64,000 bases of DNA, taken from Sulfitobacter sp. GTDB lineage: Bacteria; Pseudomonadota; Alphaproteobacteria; Rhodobacterales; Rhodobacteraceae. Location: contig JAFMGZ010000004.1 of the NCBI GenBank assembly GCA_017854855.1, positions 83,087 through 147,086 on the forward strand, given 5' to 3'. The notes below the pieces were generated by a model. That model made no database searches. It saw nothing but the letters and a program-made list of their open reading frames with translations, and had not been told where the DNA came from. The translations under genes and the position numbers were made by a program. Position 1 is the first letter of the stretch. Each line of letters opens with the position of its first letter. Positions 44,594 to 54,218 of the stretch are shown in pieces.

Positions 44594-45699
44594 TGGCATT
44601 GTCCCCCCTGAACGAACGCCGCTGGCGTAATTTCAAAAAGAACAAGCGGGCCTATTGGTCGCTGTGGATCTTTGCGGTGCTGTTTGGCATTTCGTTGTTT
44701 GCGGAATTCGTGGCCAATGACAAACCGATCCTCGTCAATTACCGGGGTGAATATTTTACGCCGATCTTCAACTTCTACCCCGAGACCGCCTTTGGTGGCG
44801 ATTTCCAGACCGAGGCAGTCTACCGCGATCCTGAAGTGAAATGCCTGATCGCGACCGGCGGGCTGGACCTGTGTTTCGACGACCCCGAAGGCTATCTGGA
44901 GGATGCCCAAGACGGCGTGGTCGAGGGTGAAGAGATCGTCAAGGGATGGTCGATCTGGCCGATCATCCCCTATTCCTTCAACACCGCCGTGGACCGCCCC
45001 GGTGCCGCACCATTGCCGCCCAACAGCCAGAACTGGCTGGGTACGGATGGGACCAAGCGTGACGTGATGGCACGGGTCATTCATGGCTTTCGCCTGTCCA
45101 TCCTGTTCACGCTGATCGTCACGGGGCTTGCCTCCATCATCGGGGTCATTGCAGGGGCGGTACAGGGGTTCTTTGGCGGTTGGATTGATCTGATCTTTCA
45201 GCGCGTCATCGAGATTTGGTCATCCACCCCGTCGCTTTATGTGATCATCATCATGTTCGCGATATTAGGACGAAGTTTCTGGCTGCTTGTGATTTTGCTG
45301 GTGCTGTTCAGCTGGACCTCACTGGTCGGCGTGGTGCGCGCAGAGTTCCTGAGGGCGCGCAACCTTGAATATGTTCGTGCGGCGCGGGCGCTGGGCGTGG
45401 GCAACGTCACGATCATGTTCCGCCACATGTTGCCAAACGCCATGGTCGCCACGCTGACGATGCTGCCCTTTATCATCACGGGCACCATCAGCACTCTGGC
45501 GATCCTCGACTTTCTTGGCTTTGGTCTGCCTTCGTCGGCCCCGTCGCTGGGCGAGCTGACCTTGCAGGCCAAACAGAACCTGCAGGCCCCCTGGCTGGCC
45601 TTCACCGCCTTCTTTACCTTTGCCATCATGCTGTCGCTGCTGGTCTTTATCTTCGAAGGTATCCGCGACGCCTTTGACCCCCGAAAGACATTCTCATGA
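44593..45699 (+). CDS. yejE: ABC peptide transporter permease (YejE-like)
   Basis: A 368-residue permease starting LSPLNERRWRNFKKNKRAYWSLWIF, the YejE signature. A periplasmic loop (about 40-160) is followed by five spans and the EAA loop YVRAARALGVGNVTIMFRHMLPNAM. It overlaps yejB by one base (TGATG) and yejF by four (ATGA). Confidence 0.95.
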   Translation: MALSPLNERRWRNFKKNKRAYWSLWIFAVLFGISLFAEFVANDKPILVNYRGEYFTPIFNFYPETAFGGDFQTEAVYRDPEVKCLIATGGLDLCFDDPEGYLEDAQDGVVEGEEIVKGWSIWPIIPYSFNTAVDRPGAAPLPPNSQNWLGTDGTKRDVMARVIHGFRLSILFTLIVTGLASIIGVIAGAVQGFFGGWIDLIFQRVIEIWSSTPSLYVIIIMFAILGRSFWLLVILLVLFSWTSLVGVVRAEFLRARNLEYVRAARALGVGNVTIMFRHMLPNAMVATLTMLPFIITGTISTLAILDFLGFGLPSSAPSLGELTLQAKQNLQAPWLAFTAFFTFAIMLSLLVFIFEGIRDAFDPRKTFS

Positions 45700-47276
45700 G
45701 CCCGCTTCTGGACGTTCAAAACCTGCGGGTGTCTTTCCGCCAGGATGGTGCCTTGACCGATGCGGTCAAAGGCGTGTCCTTTCATGTGGAACGGGGAGAG
45801 ACGGTGGCACTTGTCGGTGAATCCGGGTCTGGCAAATCTGTCTCGGCGCTGTCCACGGTGTCCTTGCTGGGCGACAGTGCCGAGGTGTCAGGCTCCGTCA
45901 CCTATGACGGTCAGCAGATGATCGGGGCGGATGAAAAGCTGCTGCGCAAGGTGCGCGGCAATGACATCAGCTTCATTTTCCAAGAGCCGATGACCTCTCT
46001 CAATCCGCTGCACACGATTGAAAAGCAGTTGGGCGAAAGCCTTGCGTTGCATCAGGGTGTTGTGGGGGCAGACGCGCGTCTGCGTATCCTTGAGCTGCTC
46101 GACAAAGTTGGGATCGTGGATGCAGAAAGCCGTCTGTCTGCCTATCCGCATCAGTTGTCGGGCGGACAACGGCAGCGCGTGATGATCGCGATGGCGCTGG
46201 CCAACAAGCCTGATGTTTTGATCGCGGATGAACCTACAACGGCGCTGGATGTGACGATCCAGGCACAGATCCTTGATCTGCTCAAAGATCTGAAAGACAG
46301 CGAAGGCATGGGCCTGTTGTTCATCACCCATGATCTGGGCATCGTGCGCCGCATCGCGGACCGCGTCTGCGTCATGCAGCACGGCGAGATCGTGGAGCAG
46401 GGGCCAACCAAAGAGATTTTCGACAATCCCCAGCATCCCTATACCCTCAAACTGCTGAGCGCAGAGGCCACCGGCCAGCCTGATCCGGTGCATGAGGATG
46501 CAGCTGAGATCGTCAGGACCGAACACCTCAAGGTGTGGTTTCCCATTCAGAAGGGCCTGTTGCGCCGCACTGTTGGCCATGTGAAGGCCGTGAACGACGC
46601 CAGCCTGTCCGTGCGCGCTGGTGAAACCCTTGGCATCGTGGGCGAGAGTGGTTCAGGCAAAACCACGATGGCGCTGGCCATCATGCGGTTGATCGCTTCT
46701 GAAGGGGGGATCCGCTTTTTGGGAGAGGACGTGCGCCAATGGTCCACTCGTCAATTGCGCCGCTTGCGCAAAGACATGCAGATCGTTTTTCAGGACCCTT
46801 TCGGGTCGCTTAGCCCGCGCATGACCTGCTTTCAGATCATCGCTGAGGGGTTGACCATCCACAAGGTGGACCCAACCCGCGATCAGCGTGAATTGGTGCA
46901 TGAGATCATGGTCGAAGTGGGGCTGGACCCCGAAACCATGGACCGCTACCCGCATGAGTTTTCCGGCGGTCAGCGCCAGCGGATTGCGATTGCCCGCGCC
47001 ATGGTATTGCGGCCCAAACTATTGGTGCTGGATGAGCCGACAAGCGCGCTTGACATGACTGTGCAGGTCCAGATCGTCGAGCTGCTGCGCGATCTGCAAA
47101 GGAAATACGGACTGGCCTATCTGTTCATCAGTCATGACCTCAAGGTGATCAGGGCCATGTCGCATAAGGTGGTTGTGATGAAACGCGGCGATGTCGTTGA
47201 ATACGGCATGACGGCCGATCTTTATGACAATCCCCAGCATGAGTATACGCGCAGCCTGTTACAGGCGACGGCATAG
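45696..47276 (+). CDS. yejF: ABC peptide transporter double ATPase (YejF-like)
   Basis: A 526-residue protein with two complete ABC ATPase domains. Walker A motifs are [13 protein letters not shown] and [13 protein letters not shown], signatures are [15 protein letters not shown] and [15 protein letters not shown], and Walker B motifs are [12 protein letters not shown] and [12 protein letters not shown]. The dipeptide/oligopeptide C-terminal segments follow each ([16 protein letters not shown]). It completes the yej operon. No clear terminator follows. Confidence 0.96.
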   Translation: MSPLLDVQNLRVSFRQDGALTDAVKGVSFHVERGETVALVGESGSGKSVSALSTVSLLGDSAEVSGSVTYDGQQMIGADEKLLRKVRGNDISFIFQEPMTSLNPLHTIEKQLGESLALHQGVVGADARLRILELLDKVGIVDAESRLSAYPHQLSGGQRQRVMIAMALANKPDVLIADEPTTALDVTIQAQILDLLKDLKDSEGMGLLFITHDLGIVRRIADRVCVMQHGEIVEQGPTKEIFDNPQHPYTLKLLSAEATGQPDPVHEDAAEIVRTEHLKVWFPIQKGLLRRTVGHVKAVNDASLSVRAGETLGIVGESGSGKTTMALAIMRLIASEGGIRFLGEDVRQWSTRQLRRLRKDMQIVFQDPFGSLSPRMTCFQIIAEGLTIHKVDPTRDQRELVHEIMVEVGLDPETMDRYPHEFSGGQRQRIAIARAMVLRPKLLVLDEPTSALDMTVQVQIVELLRDLQRKYGLAYLFISHDLKVIRAMSHKVVVMKRGDVVEYGMTADLYDNPQHEYTRSLLQATA

Positions 47277-47384
47277 GATTACCTGACAGTTATCGAAATC
47301 GGGCCATTTGGGGCGGTGACGCGTTGTTAGACCCTGTTGGTTCGATAAAATTGGATATCTCTTGTTGGGGTACCTGGTCCGGGA

Positions 47385-48830
47385 TCAACCCGGCCCGATC
47401 ATAAAGCAGCTGACATTGCGCGCTGCCAGCCTGCGGCAGGCCAGATCAGCTGTCTCGCGGGTCATGCCCAGAAAATTCGCGTCAAAACCTTGTGGGCGGC
47501 GTACCACTTTTCTCAAGGAACCATCCAGCGTTGCCATCTCGGCCAGGGCCGTCTTCAAGAGAACTTTTTCAGCGGCGTAGCGGCTGGGGTAGCGGCCCAC
47601 ATTCACACCCCAATGGCGTCCGCCAGATGTTGAGACGCGGGTTACGACTTCTTGTTCAGCCGCTTGTGTTCTTGTGGTTCTTTGGGGTGCCTTGGTCGGG
47701 GGCATGGCAGGCCGGATAGAGGCGCTGGCCGATACACGCGTCACTGGCTGTGGCTCTGCCGATGGCTTTGGCGTGGTCACGGCTTCCATCAAGGCGGCAG
47801 TGATATCTGCATTGGTGACAGGGGGTTCCAGTACAGAGGCAACCAGCACTGGGGTTTCGGGGATTGGGCGCAGCTGTGGCCGGATGGAGGTTTTGACAGC
47901 ACCTACAAGACGAATGGTTTTGCCCTTGGCACCGGGGCTGGAAGGATCAGGGCCGGTATCAACATCTGCGATAATCGGTTTTTGAGGTTTGCGCAGCGGC
48001 GCGTTTGATGGCGCACGGCGAAAGCCGAGATCCATCAGCTCAGCCACTTTTGCGTTACGTGACGTGGTCGATTTTCCGCCAAATACCGTGACGATAATCC
48101 GTTCATTCCCCCGCTCTGCAGAGGCGGTCAGGTTAAAGCCCGCAGCGCGGGTATAGCCGGTCTTGATCCCATCCGCGCCCTTGTAGGAATTCAGGAACCG
48201 ACGGTTGGTGTGATTGACCTGAGTGACACCTGCGTCTGCGGTTTTTCGGGAAAACAGATTGTAATATTGCGGAAAGTCGTACAGCAGATGCCGTCCCATG
48301 ATCGTCATGTCATGCGCGGTGGACAGATGCCCTGATTGGGTAAGCCCATGCATGTTCTTGAAGGTCGTTCGGGTCATCCCAAGCGCCTTGGCTGTCTTGT
48401 TCATCCGGCGGGCAAACTGCGCCTCGGAGCCTGAAATCGCCTCTCCGATGGCGGTTGCGGCGTCATTTGCGGATTTCACGGCAGCAGCACGGATCAGGTA
48501 GCGCAGAGCGATTTTCTGACCGGGGCGCAGGCCCAGTTTGCTGGGCGGTTCCGCGGCTGCTTTTGCAGAGATCGTGACCTTGGTGTCCAGAGTAATCTCG
48601 CCGCGCTGGATGGCGTCAAAGGCGATATAGAGTGTCATCATTTTGGTCAGGGAGGCAGGGTGCAGACGGGTATCTGCGTTCTGCTCATGCAGCACCTTGC
48701 CTGTCCGCGCATCAATCACATAGGCCGCATAGGGCGCTGACATCGCGCTCATCGGAAGGATGATGAGCAGCCAAACTGCTGTGATAAAATACAACCCGAT
48801 CCGGGCCGACGGAACGCGGCGCGCTTTCAT
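47385..48830 (-). CDS. D-alanyl-D-alanine carboxypeptidase with SPOR domain
   Basis: A 481-residue penicillin-binding protein of the DacA/PBP5 type. The signal peptide or anchor spans about 12-32. The triad of motifs is SLTK (S60), SAN in VKSANDAA, and KTG in DGIKTGYTRAAG. A low-complexity linker (about 275-390) leads to a C-terminal SPOR domain (about 400-481, HWGVNVGRYPSRYAAEKVL) that binds denuded glycan. It trims pentapeptides in the periplasm. The SPOR addition is typical of Rhodobacterales. Confidence 0.92.
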   Translation of the reverse strand: MKARRVPSARIGLYFITAVWLLIILPMSAMSAPYAAYVIDARTGKVLHEQNADTRLHPASLTKMMTLYIAFDAIQRGEITLDTKVTISAKAAAEPPSKLGLRPGQKIALRYLIRAAAVKSANDAATAIGEAISGSEAQFARRMNKTAKALGMTRTTFKNMHGLTQSGHLSTAHDMTIMGRHLLYDFPQYYNLFSRKTADAGVTQVNHTNRRFLNSYKGADGIKTGYTRAAGFNLTASAERGNERIIVTVFGGKSTTSRNAKVAELMDLGFRRAPSNAPLRKPQKPIIADVDTGPDPSSPGAKGKTIRLVGAVKTSIRPQLRPIPETPVLVASVLEPPVTNADITAALMEAVTTPKPSAEPQPVTRVSASASIRPAMPPTKAPQRTTRTQAAEQEVVTRVSTSGGRHWGVNVGRYPSRYAAEKVLLKTALAEMATLDGSLRKVVRRPQGFDANFLGMTRETADLACRRLAARNVSCFMIGPG

Positions 48831-49100
48831 GATAACTTGCCTTTATTTCTGCCTCAGACCGCCGATTTTTCGACTGGCCACATTTTTATAAGAAAAAGTT
48901 AGCACAGATGCCCCGTTCAAGAAACCCTTTGAATTAAGGGATTTGCGAAATAATGCCGCGCTGCAACATCTACATTTTGTGGTTTTCCGGGGCTGATCTA
49001 CTATTGGGCGCAATGAGGCGAAAATGAGGCAACAACTGGGCGAAGTGCCTCAATTCCTTTCGATCATTTTGTCCCTACAACCGCCGCGGATTCTGAATAT

Positions 49101-49814
49101 CTATCCAATCAGGTTCTGGATGTGTTCAGACAGATCGGCCAGCTGTGAGATCTGCGCATAGCGCGCTGTCTTGCGTGGTGGTTCGGCATGTTCGATGGCC
49201 CAGGTCAAATCATGCGGAATGAACACGCCCCATCCCCCGGCATCGATCATCGGCACCACATCTGAGGCCATGGAATTGCCCGCCATCAAGCCCTGATCGG
49301 CACCAGTGCCGTGACGCGCGAAAATCTGGGCATAGGTCGGTGCTGTCTTGTCGGATACAATCTCAATCGCGTCGAAATGGTCGCGCAGGCCAGATTGGGC
49401 CAGCTTGCGTTCCTGATCCAGCAGGTCGCCTTTGGTCACCAGGATCAATTTGAAATCTTTCTTCAGGGTCTCAAGCGTTTGTTCCACCTGTGGCAACAGT
49501 TCGATCGGGTGAGAGAGCATATCGCGTCCGGCATCCAGGATTTCGCCGATCACCGATGCGGGCACTTTGCCGTCGGTAATTTCTATTGCCGTCTCGATCA
49601 TCGATAACGTGAAACCTTTGATCCCAAATCCATAGTGCGGCAGATTGCGCCGTTCTGATTGCAAGAGCCTTTCCATCAGGTGGTCCTTGTCCGAATGGTC
49701 GCGCAGCAGATCGGCAAAATGATCCTGTGTCATGGCAAAGAAGCGTTCGTTTTGCCAAAGCGTATCATCGGCATCCAGACCGATTGCTGTCAGTGTCACG
49801 TTCATTTGCCGCAT
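49101..49814 (-). CDS. HAD family hydrolase
   Basis: A 237-residue HAD-superfamily hydrolase. Motif I is IGLDADDTLWQNERFF (nucleophile D), motif II is ILVTKGD, and motif III/IV are in SDKTAPTYAQIF and GLMAGNSMASDVVPMIDAG. A four-helix cap is inserted after motif I. It resembles YjjG/2-haloacid-like phosphatases, but the substrate is unknown. It is divergent from clpS. Confidence 0.88.
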   Translation of the reverse strand: MRQMNVTLTAIGLDADDTLWQNERFFAMTQDHFADLLRDHSDKDHLMERLLQSERRNLPHYGFGIKGFTLSMIETAIEITDGKVPASVIGEILDAGRDMLSHPIELLPQVEQTLETLKKDFKLILVTKGDLLDQERKLAQSGLRDHFDAIEIVSDKTAPTYAQIFARHGTGADQGLMAGNSMASDVVPMIDAGGWGVFIPHDLTWAIEHAEPPRKTARYAQISQLADLSEHIQNLIG

Positions 49815-49895
49815 ACCTCTTTTCTAAATCACCCATGAGGTTATATAACGCCCCAGACGACTCATAGTCATTCACTCAAACCTATCGGAGCAATC

Positions 49896-50237
49896 ATGCG
49901 CTTTGACGACGTTATGATGGCCGGCCGGTCGGACGATGATAGCGACACAGGCCTGCTGACAAAAACAAAGCCCAAGACAAAGCGGCCACCGCTGTACAAG
50001 GTGATGCTGCTGAATGATGATTTTACGCCGATGGAATTCGTTGTTCATGTGCTGGAGCGGTTCTTTGGCCTGAACCACGCCCAGGCGTTCGAAATCATGT
50101 TGACGGTCCACAAAAAAGGCCTCGCTGTGGTCGGTGTCTTTAGTCACGAGATTGCAGAGACCAAGGTGGCGCAGGTGATGGATTTTGCCCGCAGGCATCA
50201 GCACCCGCTGCAATGCACCATGGAAAAAGAAGAGTAG
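49896..50237 (+). CDS. clpS: ATP-dependent Clp protease adaptor ClpS
   Basis: A 113-residue ClpS. A flexible N-terminus is followed by the core [28 protein letters not shown] with the N-degron-binding [18 protein letters not shown], and [15 protein letters not shown]. It delivers N-end-rule substrates to ClpAP. An adjacent clpA, common in other genomes, is not here; instead an rsmC-like gene starts three bases after the stop. Confidence 0.95.
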   Translation: MRFDDVMMAGRSDDDSDTGLLTKTKPKTKRPPLYKVMLLNDDFTPMEFVVHVLERFFGLNHAQAFEIMLTVHKKGLAVVGVFSHEIAETKVAQVMDFARRHQHPLQCTMEKEE

Positions 50238-50240
50238 CGC

Positions 50241-51233
50241 GTGATTGATGCACGTTTGCAGGTGGCGCTGAACGGTGGGGGGCTGAACCTGCCGGAGCAG
50301 GGGCGTATTGCCATTTTCCGCCCTGCCGGTGACGCCGATCTGAACGGGTTCGACCCCGCGCGATGCGACATCATTCATGATTTCAAGCCTTTGCATGACG
50401 CCTGGGAAAGCCGTGGCTATACCGCGATGTGCGAACCCGAAGGCCCCTATGCGGCGGCGATTGTCTGTTTGCCCCGCGCAAAGGCAGAAGCGCGCGCATT
50501 GATCGCCCAGGCCTGCAGTTTGACCAATGGTCTTGTTGTTGTGGATGGCCAAAAGACCGACGGCGTCGATTCCGTGTTGAAAGCGATGCGGGGGCGCGTC
50601 ACCATCCAGGGACCGGTTGCCAAGGCCCATGGCAAGATGTTCTGGATTTCCGAACCGGCCGCGGATTTCTTTGCCGATTGGGCCGAAGCGCCTTCGCTGA
50701 CCGAAGGTGGGTTTTGGACCGCACCGGGGGTGTTCTCGGCGGATGGTGTTGATCTTGCCTCAGCGCTTCTGGCGGATGCATTGCCCGAAAAGATGTCTGG
50801 CACTGTCGCTGACCTGGGGGCCGGTTGGGGGTTTCTGTCCGCGCATGTTCTGACCCGTCCTGATGTGACGTCGCTGCATCTGGTTGAGGCAGGCCATATG
50901 GCGATTGAATGCGCAAAACGGAATGTCACGGATGAGCGCGCCGTTTTTCATTGGGCAGATGCCACGCAATGGCAGGCCCCGGACCGCATTGATGCGGTTG
51001 TGATGAACCCGCCCTTTCACACGGGCCGGGCTGCGGAACCGCAGATTGGTCAGGCTTTTGTTGCCACGGCAGCGCGGCTGTTGTCAGGGCACGGCCATCT
51101 TTGGATGGTCGCGAACCGGCATTTACCCTATGAGGCAGAGCTGAAAAAGCGTTTTGCGCAGGTGCAGGAAATCGGCGGTGATGCGCGATTCAAACTGTTT
51201 CATGCCACACGCCCCACCCGTCCACGGCGCTAA
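50241..51233 (+). CDS. rsmC: RsmC-like class I SAM-dependent methyltransferase
   Basis: A 330-residue protein (GTG start) with a degenerate N-terminal domain and a C-terminal methyltransferase domain. SAM motif I is VADLGAGWGFLSAH, and the amino-methyltransferase motif is VVMNPPFHTG, as in RsmC/RsmG-type guanine-N2 methyltransferases of 16S rRNA. The start 3 bases after clpS suggests coupling. RsmC itself is most common in gammaproteobacteria, so the exact target base is uncertain. Confidence 0.85.
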   Translation: MIDARLQVALNGGGLNLPEQGRIAIFRPAGDADLNGFDPARCDIIHDFKPLHDAWESRGYTAMCEPEGPYAAAIVCLPRAKAEARALIAQACSLTNGLVVVDGQKTDGVDSVLKAMRGRVTIQGPVAKAHGKMFWISEPAADFFADWAEAPSLTEGGFWTAPGVFSADGVDLASALLADALPEKMSGTVADLGAGWGFLSAHVLTRPDVTSLHLVEAGHMAIECAKRNVTDERAVFHWADATQWQAPDRIDAVVMNPPFHTGRAAEPQIGQAFVATAARLLSGHGHLWMVANRHLPYEAELKKRFAQVQEIGGDARFKLFHATRPTRPRR

Positions 51234-51265
51234 GCCAGGATCAAGGAACACAAAGGAAACGACGA

Positions 51266-52066
51266 ATGTCTTTTTCGGTTCAAGGAAAAACAGCGATCGT
51301 GACAGGGGCGGCCCATGGCATCGGCCTGGCGATTGCCCGTCATCTTGCAGACAAGGGGGCCAATATCATGGCCGCCGATGTTGATGAGAAAAAGCTGATC
51401 GAGGAATTCGGGGATGCACCCGAAGACGGATCAATCAGAACGTTTTCGGGCGATCTGCGTCAGCGGCTGAGCATTGCAAACCTCATATCGGCGACGATAG
51501 ATGCGTTTGACCAGGTGGATATCCTGGTGAATGCATCGCGTCAGGTCCTGCCCACGGATGCCCTGGATGTCGAAGATACATCGGTGGCGACCCTGTTGGA
51601 TCAGAATTTCATGACAGCGCTGCAACTGACGCAATATGCGGCCAAGCGCATGATCAAACAGGCAGAGGATCAGCCTGAAGGGCAGGTGGGATCCATTATC
51701 AACCTAAGCTCCATTGCGGCCATCCAAACCCAGCCGGAACTGATGGGCTATTCGATCTCGGCGGCGGCAGTGCAACAAATGACACGCTCCATGGCGCTGG
51801 TGTTGGCCCCGCATCGGATCAGGGTCAATGCCATCTCATTTGGGTCGGTGATGAGCGGCTCTTTGAGGGCTGCTGTCGCTGAAAACCGTGAATGGCGTGA
51901 CGATATCCGCGACCATACCCCGCTGGGCCGCATCGCAGCCCCGAATGAACTGTGCGATACGGTGCAATACCTGGCAGCAGAGAGTTCGGGTTTCATGACC
52001 GGTGAAGTGCTGGTCGTGGATGGGGGGCGCAGCCTGTTGGGCGCGGTGCGTGCACCGGCGCATTGA
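51266..52066 (+). CDS. SDR family protein lacking the catalytic lysine
   Basis: A 266-residue short-chain dehydrogenase/reductase fold. The cofactor loop VTGAAHGIGLAIA (about 12-24) is intact, as is the serine region INLSSIAA (S149) and Tyr162. The YxxxK motif reads YSISA (Ala166 in place of Lys), and the NNAG motif reads VNASR. The C-terminal GxMTGEVLVVDGGRSL end is normal. It may have altered chemistry or a binding role. An AAGGA site precedes ATG 51266. Confidence 0.85.
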   Translation: MSFSVQGKTAIVTGAAHGIGLAIARHLADKGANIMAADVDEKKLIEEFGDAPEDGSIRTFSGDLRQRLSIANLISATIDAFDQVDILVNASRQVLPTDALDVEDTSVATLLDQNFMTALQLTQYAAKRMIKQAEDQPEGQVGSIINLSSIAAIQTQPELMGYSISAAAVQQMTRSMALVLAPHRIRVNAISFGSVMSGSLRAAVAENREWRDDIRDHTPLGRIAAPNELCDTVQYLAAESSGFMTGEVLVVDGGRSLLGAVRAPAH

Positions 52067-52075
52067 CCCATAGGG

Positions 52076-52312
52076 TCATCCTGTTGGGGTCATGTTGTCA
52101 TTTGCCGGAATTGCCACCCGCAGCACCTTGGGCGCGTCTACTGTGCCCGGTTTTCCGCGCATCGGCACAACATTGACCTGCGGCACCGGTTTTATCCAAT
52201 CGAGGGGAAATGCCCCGACGCTGATCCCCACAAGGGCACCGACGTAGACCTGCTGCTGCGCGGGCCCGTGCTGAATGCTGAGCCGCGATATGTTTGGGCG
52301 CGTTACGATCAT
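52076..52312 (-). CDS. Small hypothetical protein
   Basis: A 78-residue protein with an AAGGAG site 8 bases before ATG 52312; the longer open frame upstream has atypical codons. It has one moderately hydrophobic stretch (about 21-36) and a C-terminal half rich in Pro and Val, ending VAIPANDNMTPTG. I do not recognise the family. It is convergent with the SDR gene. Confidence 0.5.
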   Translation of the reverse strand: MIVTRPNISRLSIQHGPAQQQVYVGALVGISVGAFPLDWIKPVPQVNVVPMRGKPGTVDAPKVLRVAIPANDNMTPTG

Positions 52313-52657
52313 TTCAGTGCTCCTTGAGGGATGGCGCAACGGGCTCTTGCGATGACGGGCAGACCTTCTTTGCAGGGCAGGACCTGTATGTGCATGATCA
52401 GCGGTGGGATCATCCGTAGAATGACTTTGTCCAGAATGAACCGGTGTTGTGTCACGTGGCATTGCTGTACCTCACCTGATCCTCTTGGGGCCTCTTTGTC
52501 ACACCGTGGCCCATGTTTCTGGCTAGATTTAGGCGTATTGGGGGCATTTGAATGCTGGCCTGACTGCCCCGTGGAGGCATTGATTGAATAACTGTCCTGT
52601 GGAAAAGAGGTTTTGTGCTTGACGGCCCGCCAGTGCTGGCTTAGTCCACGCGCCGAT
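52313..52657. other. Intergenic region before the tRNA gene
   Basis: About 345 bases without a supportable protein gene. The right end carries the tRNA promoter (52618-52646). The left end should hold the promoter of the small minus-strand gene. Nothing else is recognised. Confidence 0.5.
52618..52646 (+). promoter_or_regulatory. Probable tRNA promoter
   Basis: CTTGACG (52618-52624) matches the -35 consensus used at alphaproteobacterial rRNA/tRNA promoters. A weak -10, TTAGTC, follows at 52641-52646 with 16-base spacing. The tRNA begins 12 bases further on. Confidence 0.5.
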
Positions 52658-52734
<77 letters not shown>

Positions 52735-52762
52735 TCAATCTCCTTCCGTAGTGAACCACTCT

Positions 52763-52780
52763 TGTGCAGCATATTGCACA
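52763..52780. promoter_or_regulatory. Candidate BoxR/BzdR-like operator, TRAP operon site
   Basis: The palindrome TTGTGCA-GCATAT-TGCACAA contains TGCA-N6-TGCA. The same spacing occurs at 57965-57978 and 60856-60869 in front of the benzoate genes. TGCA-repeat operators are known for BzdR/BoxR regulators of benzoate genes in Azoarcus. The link here is inference. Confidence 0.5.
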
Positions 52781-52967
52781 ACAGCTGTGTGTTTGGATGT
52801 GATCCGGTTGGCGGGCGGCTTGAAAAGCCCATTAAGTATCTGAGAAATATGTAATTCAACCTTGGGTTTTTTTGTGCGGAATCTGTTGATTTGTGCCGTG
52901 ACAAGACTAAGGCCATCGCTTAGCGTATTCGAATAGATGCGGCTCATGCCGCGCAAAGGAGGATATC

Positions 52968-53009
52968 ATGCTACATTTGCACAAGCGCAAGGCTGTGTTC
53001 GGTCACTGA
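52968..53009 (+). CDS. Possible 13-residue leader peptide
   Basis: The frame ATG 52968 to TGA 53009 encodes MLHLHKRKAVFGH. It has the best ribosome binding site of the region (AAAGGAGG, 5 bases before the ATG), preceded by a small hairpin. It ends 100 bases before dctP. It may be a leader peptide or the fragment of a lost gene. No similarity is recognised. Confidence 0.35.
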   Translation: MLHLHKRKAVFGH

Positions 53010-53109
53010 TTTCTCGCACACCGATGGTGATATTTTCCATTCAAACAAGACATAGCAAGGATCGCCCATCACAAGGGCGGCCAGACCGAAAAAACAAAGG
53101 GAGAGAAGA

Positions 53110-54144
53110 ATGATTTTACGCAGAACACTGATGGGCATTGCAGGGGCCGCTGTCGCGGCAACGCTGATGGCCACAACCGCCATGGCACAGGACGTCACCC
53201 TGCGCATGCACCAGTTCCTGCCACCGCAGGCCAACGTGCCAAAGCTGGTGTTGGATGTTTGGGCGGATAATGTCGAAAAAGACAGCGGCGGCCGCATCAA
53301 GGTTGAGCGCTATCCGTCAATGCAGCTGGGCGGTTCCCCACCAGAGCTGATGGATCAGGCGATTGATGGTGTTGCAGATATTGTTTGGACCGTTGTCGGC
53401 TATACGCCCGGCCGTTTCCCTTCTACGGAAGTGTTTGAACTGCCGTTCATCATGACGAACGCACGTGCGGCCTCTTCTGCCTATTGGCAGATGTTTGAAA
53501 AGCACATGAAAGACACCGAATTCAAGGATGTGCATATCCTTGGCACATGGGTGCATGGCCCCGGCATGATCCACGCCAACAAAGAGGTCAAGACGCCCGG
53601 CGATATGCAGGGTCTCAAGATCCGCGGTGGTTCGCGCCTTGTGAACTCCTTGCTGGAAAAAGTCGGTGCAACACCGGTTGGCATGCCCGTTCCCGCCGTG
53701 TCCGAAGGCCTGTCCAAAGGCGTGATCGACGGCACGACCATTCCATGGGAAGTGACAGCAGCGTTGAAAGTGCCAGAGCTGGTGTCCAACCACACCGAGT
53801 TTGAAGGCAATGCGCTTTATGTGCTGACCTTTGTGCTGGCGATGAACAAGGACCGTTATGAGAGCCTGCCTGCTGATCTGCAAAAGGTAATCGACGACAA
53901 TTCCGGTCTGGAGTTCTCTATCTTTGCGGGTGGCACACAATCTGACAGCGACGGTCCCGCGCGACAGTTGGCTGTGGACCGTGGCAACAATATCGTAACC
54001 GTATCGGGTGACGACATTCAGGCATGGCGCGATGCGGCCCAGCCCATCTATGACGAATGGGTTGCCGATATGAACAGCAAAGGTATCGACGGTCAGGCCC
54101 TGATCGATGAGGCCAAGGCGCTGATGGAAGCTTACGACAAGTAA
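53110..54144 (+). CDS. dctP: TRAP transporter substrate-binding protein
   Basis: A 344-residue DctP-family protein. The signal peptide MILRRTLMGIAGAAVAATLMATTAMA is cleaved before QDVTLRMHQF. The conserved PSMQLGG, GLKIRGGSRLVNSLLEKVGATPVGMP (with the Arg that binds the substrate carboxylate) and PWEV segments are present. It binds an organic acid in the periplasm and passes it to DctQM. The downstream fcs and box genes suggest an aromatic acid such as benzoate, p-coumarate or ferulate; compare the p-coumarate TRAP system TarPQM of Rhodopseudomonas. The ligand is inference. Confidence 0.93.
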   Translation: MILRRTLMGIAGAAVAATLMATTAMAQDVTLRMHQFLPPQANVPKLVLDVWADNVEKDSGGRIKVERYPSMQLGGSPPELMDQAIDGVADIVWTVVGYTPGRFPSTEVFELPFIMTNARAASSAYWQMFEKHMKDTEFKDVHILGTWVHGPGMIHANKEVKTPGDMQGLKIRGGSRLVNSLLEKVGATPVGMPVPAVSEGLSKGVIDGTTIPWEVTAALKVPELVSNHTEFEGNALYVLTFVLAMNKDRYESLPADLQKVIDDNSGLEFSIFAGGTQSDSDGPARQLAVDRGNNIVTVSGDDIQAWRDAAQPIYDEWVADMNSKGIDGQALIDEAKALMEAYDK

Positions 54145-54218
54145 GGCTTCGCAAACCGAAAACGCTCTGTGGTGGCGCATGCTGCCGCAGGGCGATTTCT
54201 GACTGACGAGAGAACCCC

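Larger units (their letters stand above)
52735..53109. other. Upstream region of the TRAP operon
   Basis: About 375 bases containing a TGCA-N6-TGCA palindrome (52764-52779), a small hairpin GCGGC/GCCGC (52939-52952) directly before a perfect AAAGGAGG, and a 13-codon frame (52968-53009). A GGGAGAGAAG ribosome binding site precedes dctP at 53110. The arrangement suggests a regulated leader. Confidence 0.55.

Noticed and set aside
52735..52960. A tRNA-adjacent integration site for the aromatic island
   Set aside because: No integrase gene and no repeat of the tRNA 3' end was found in the window.
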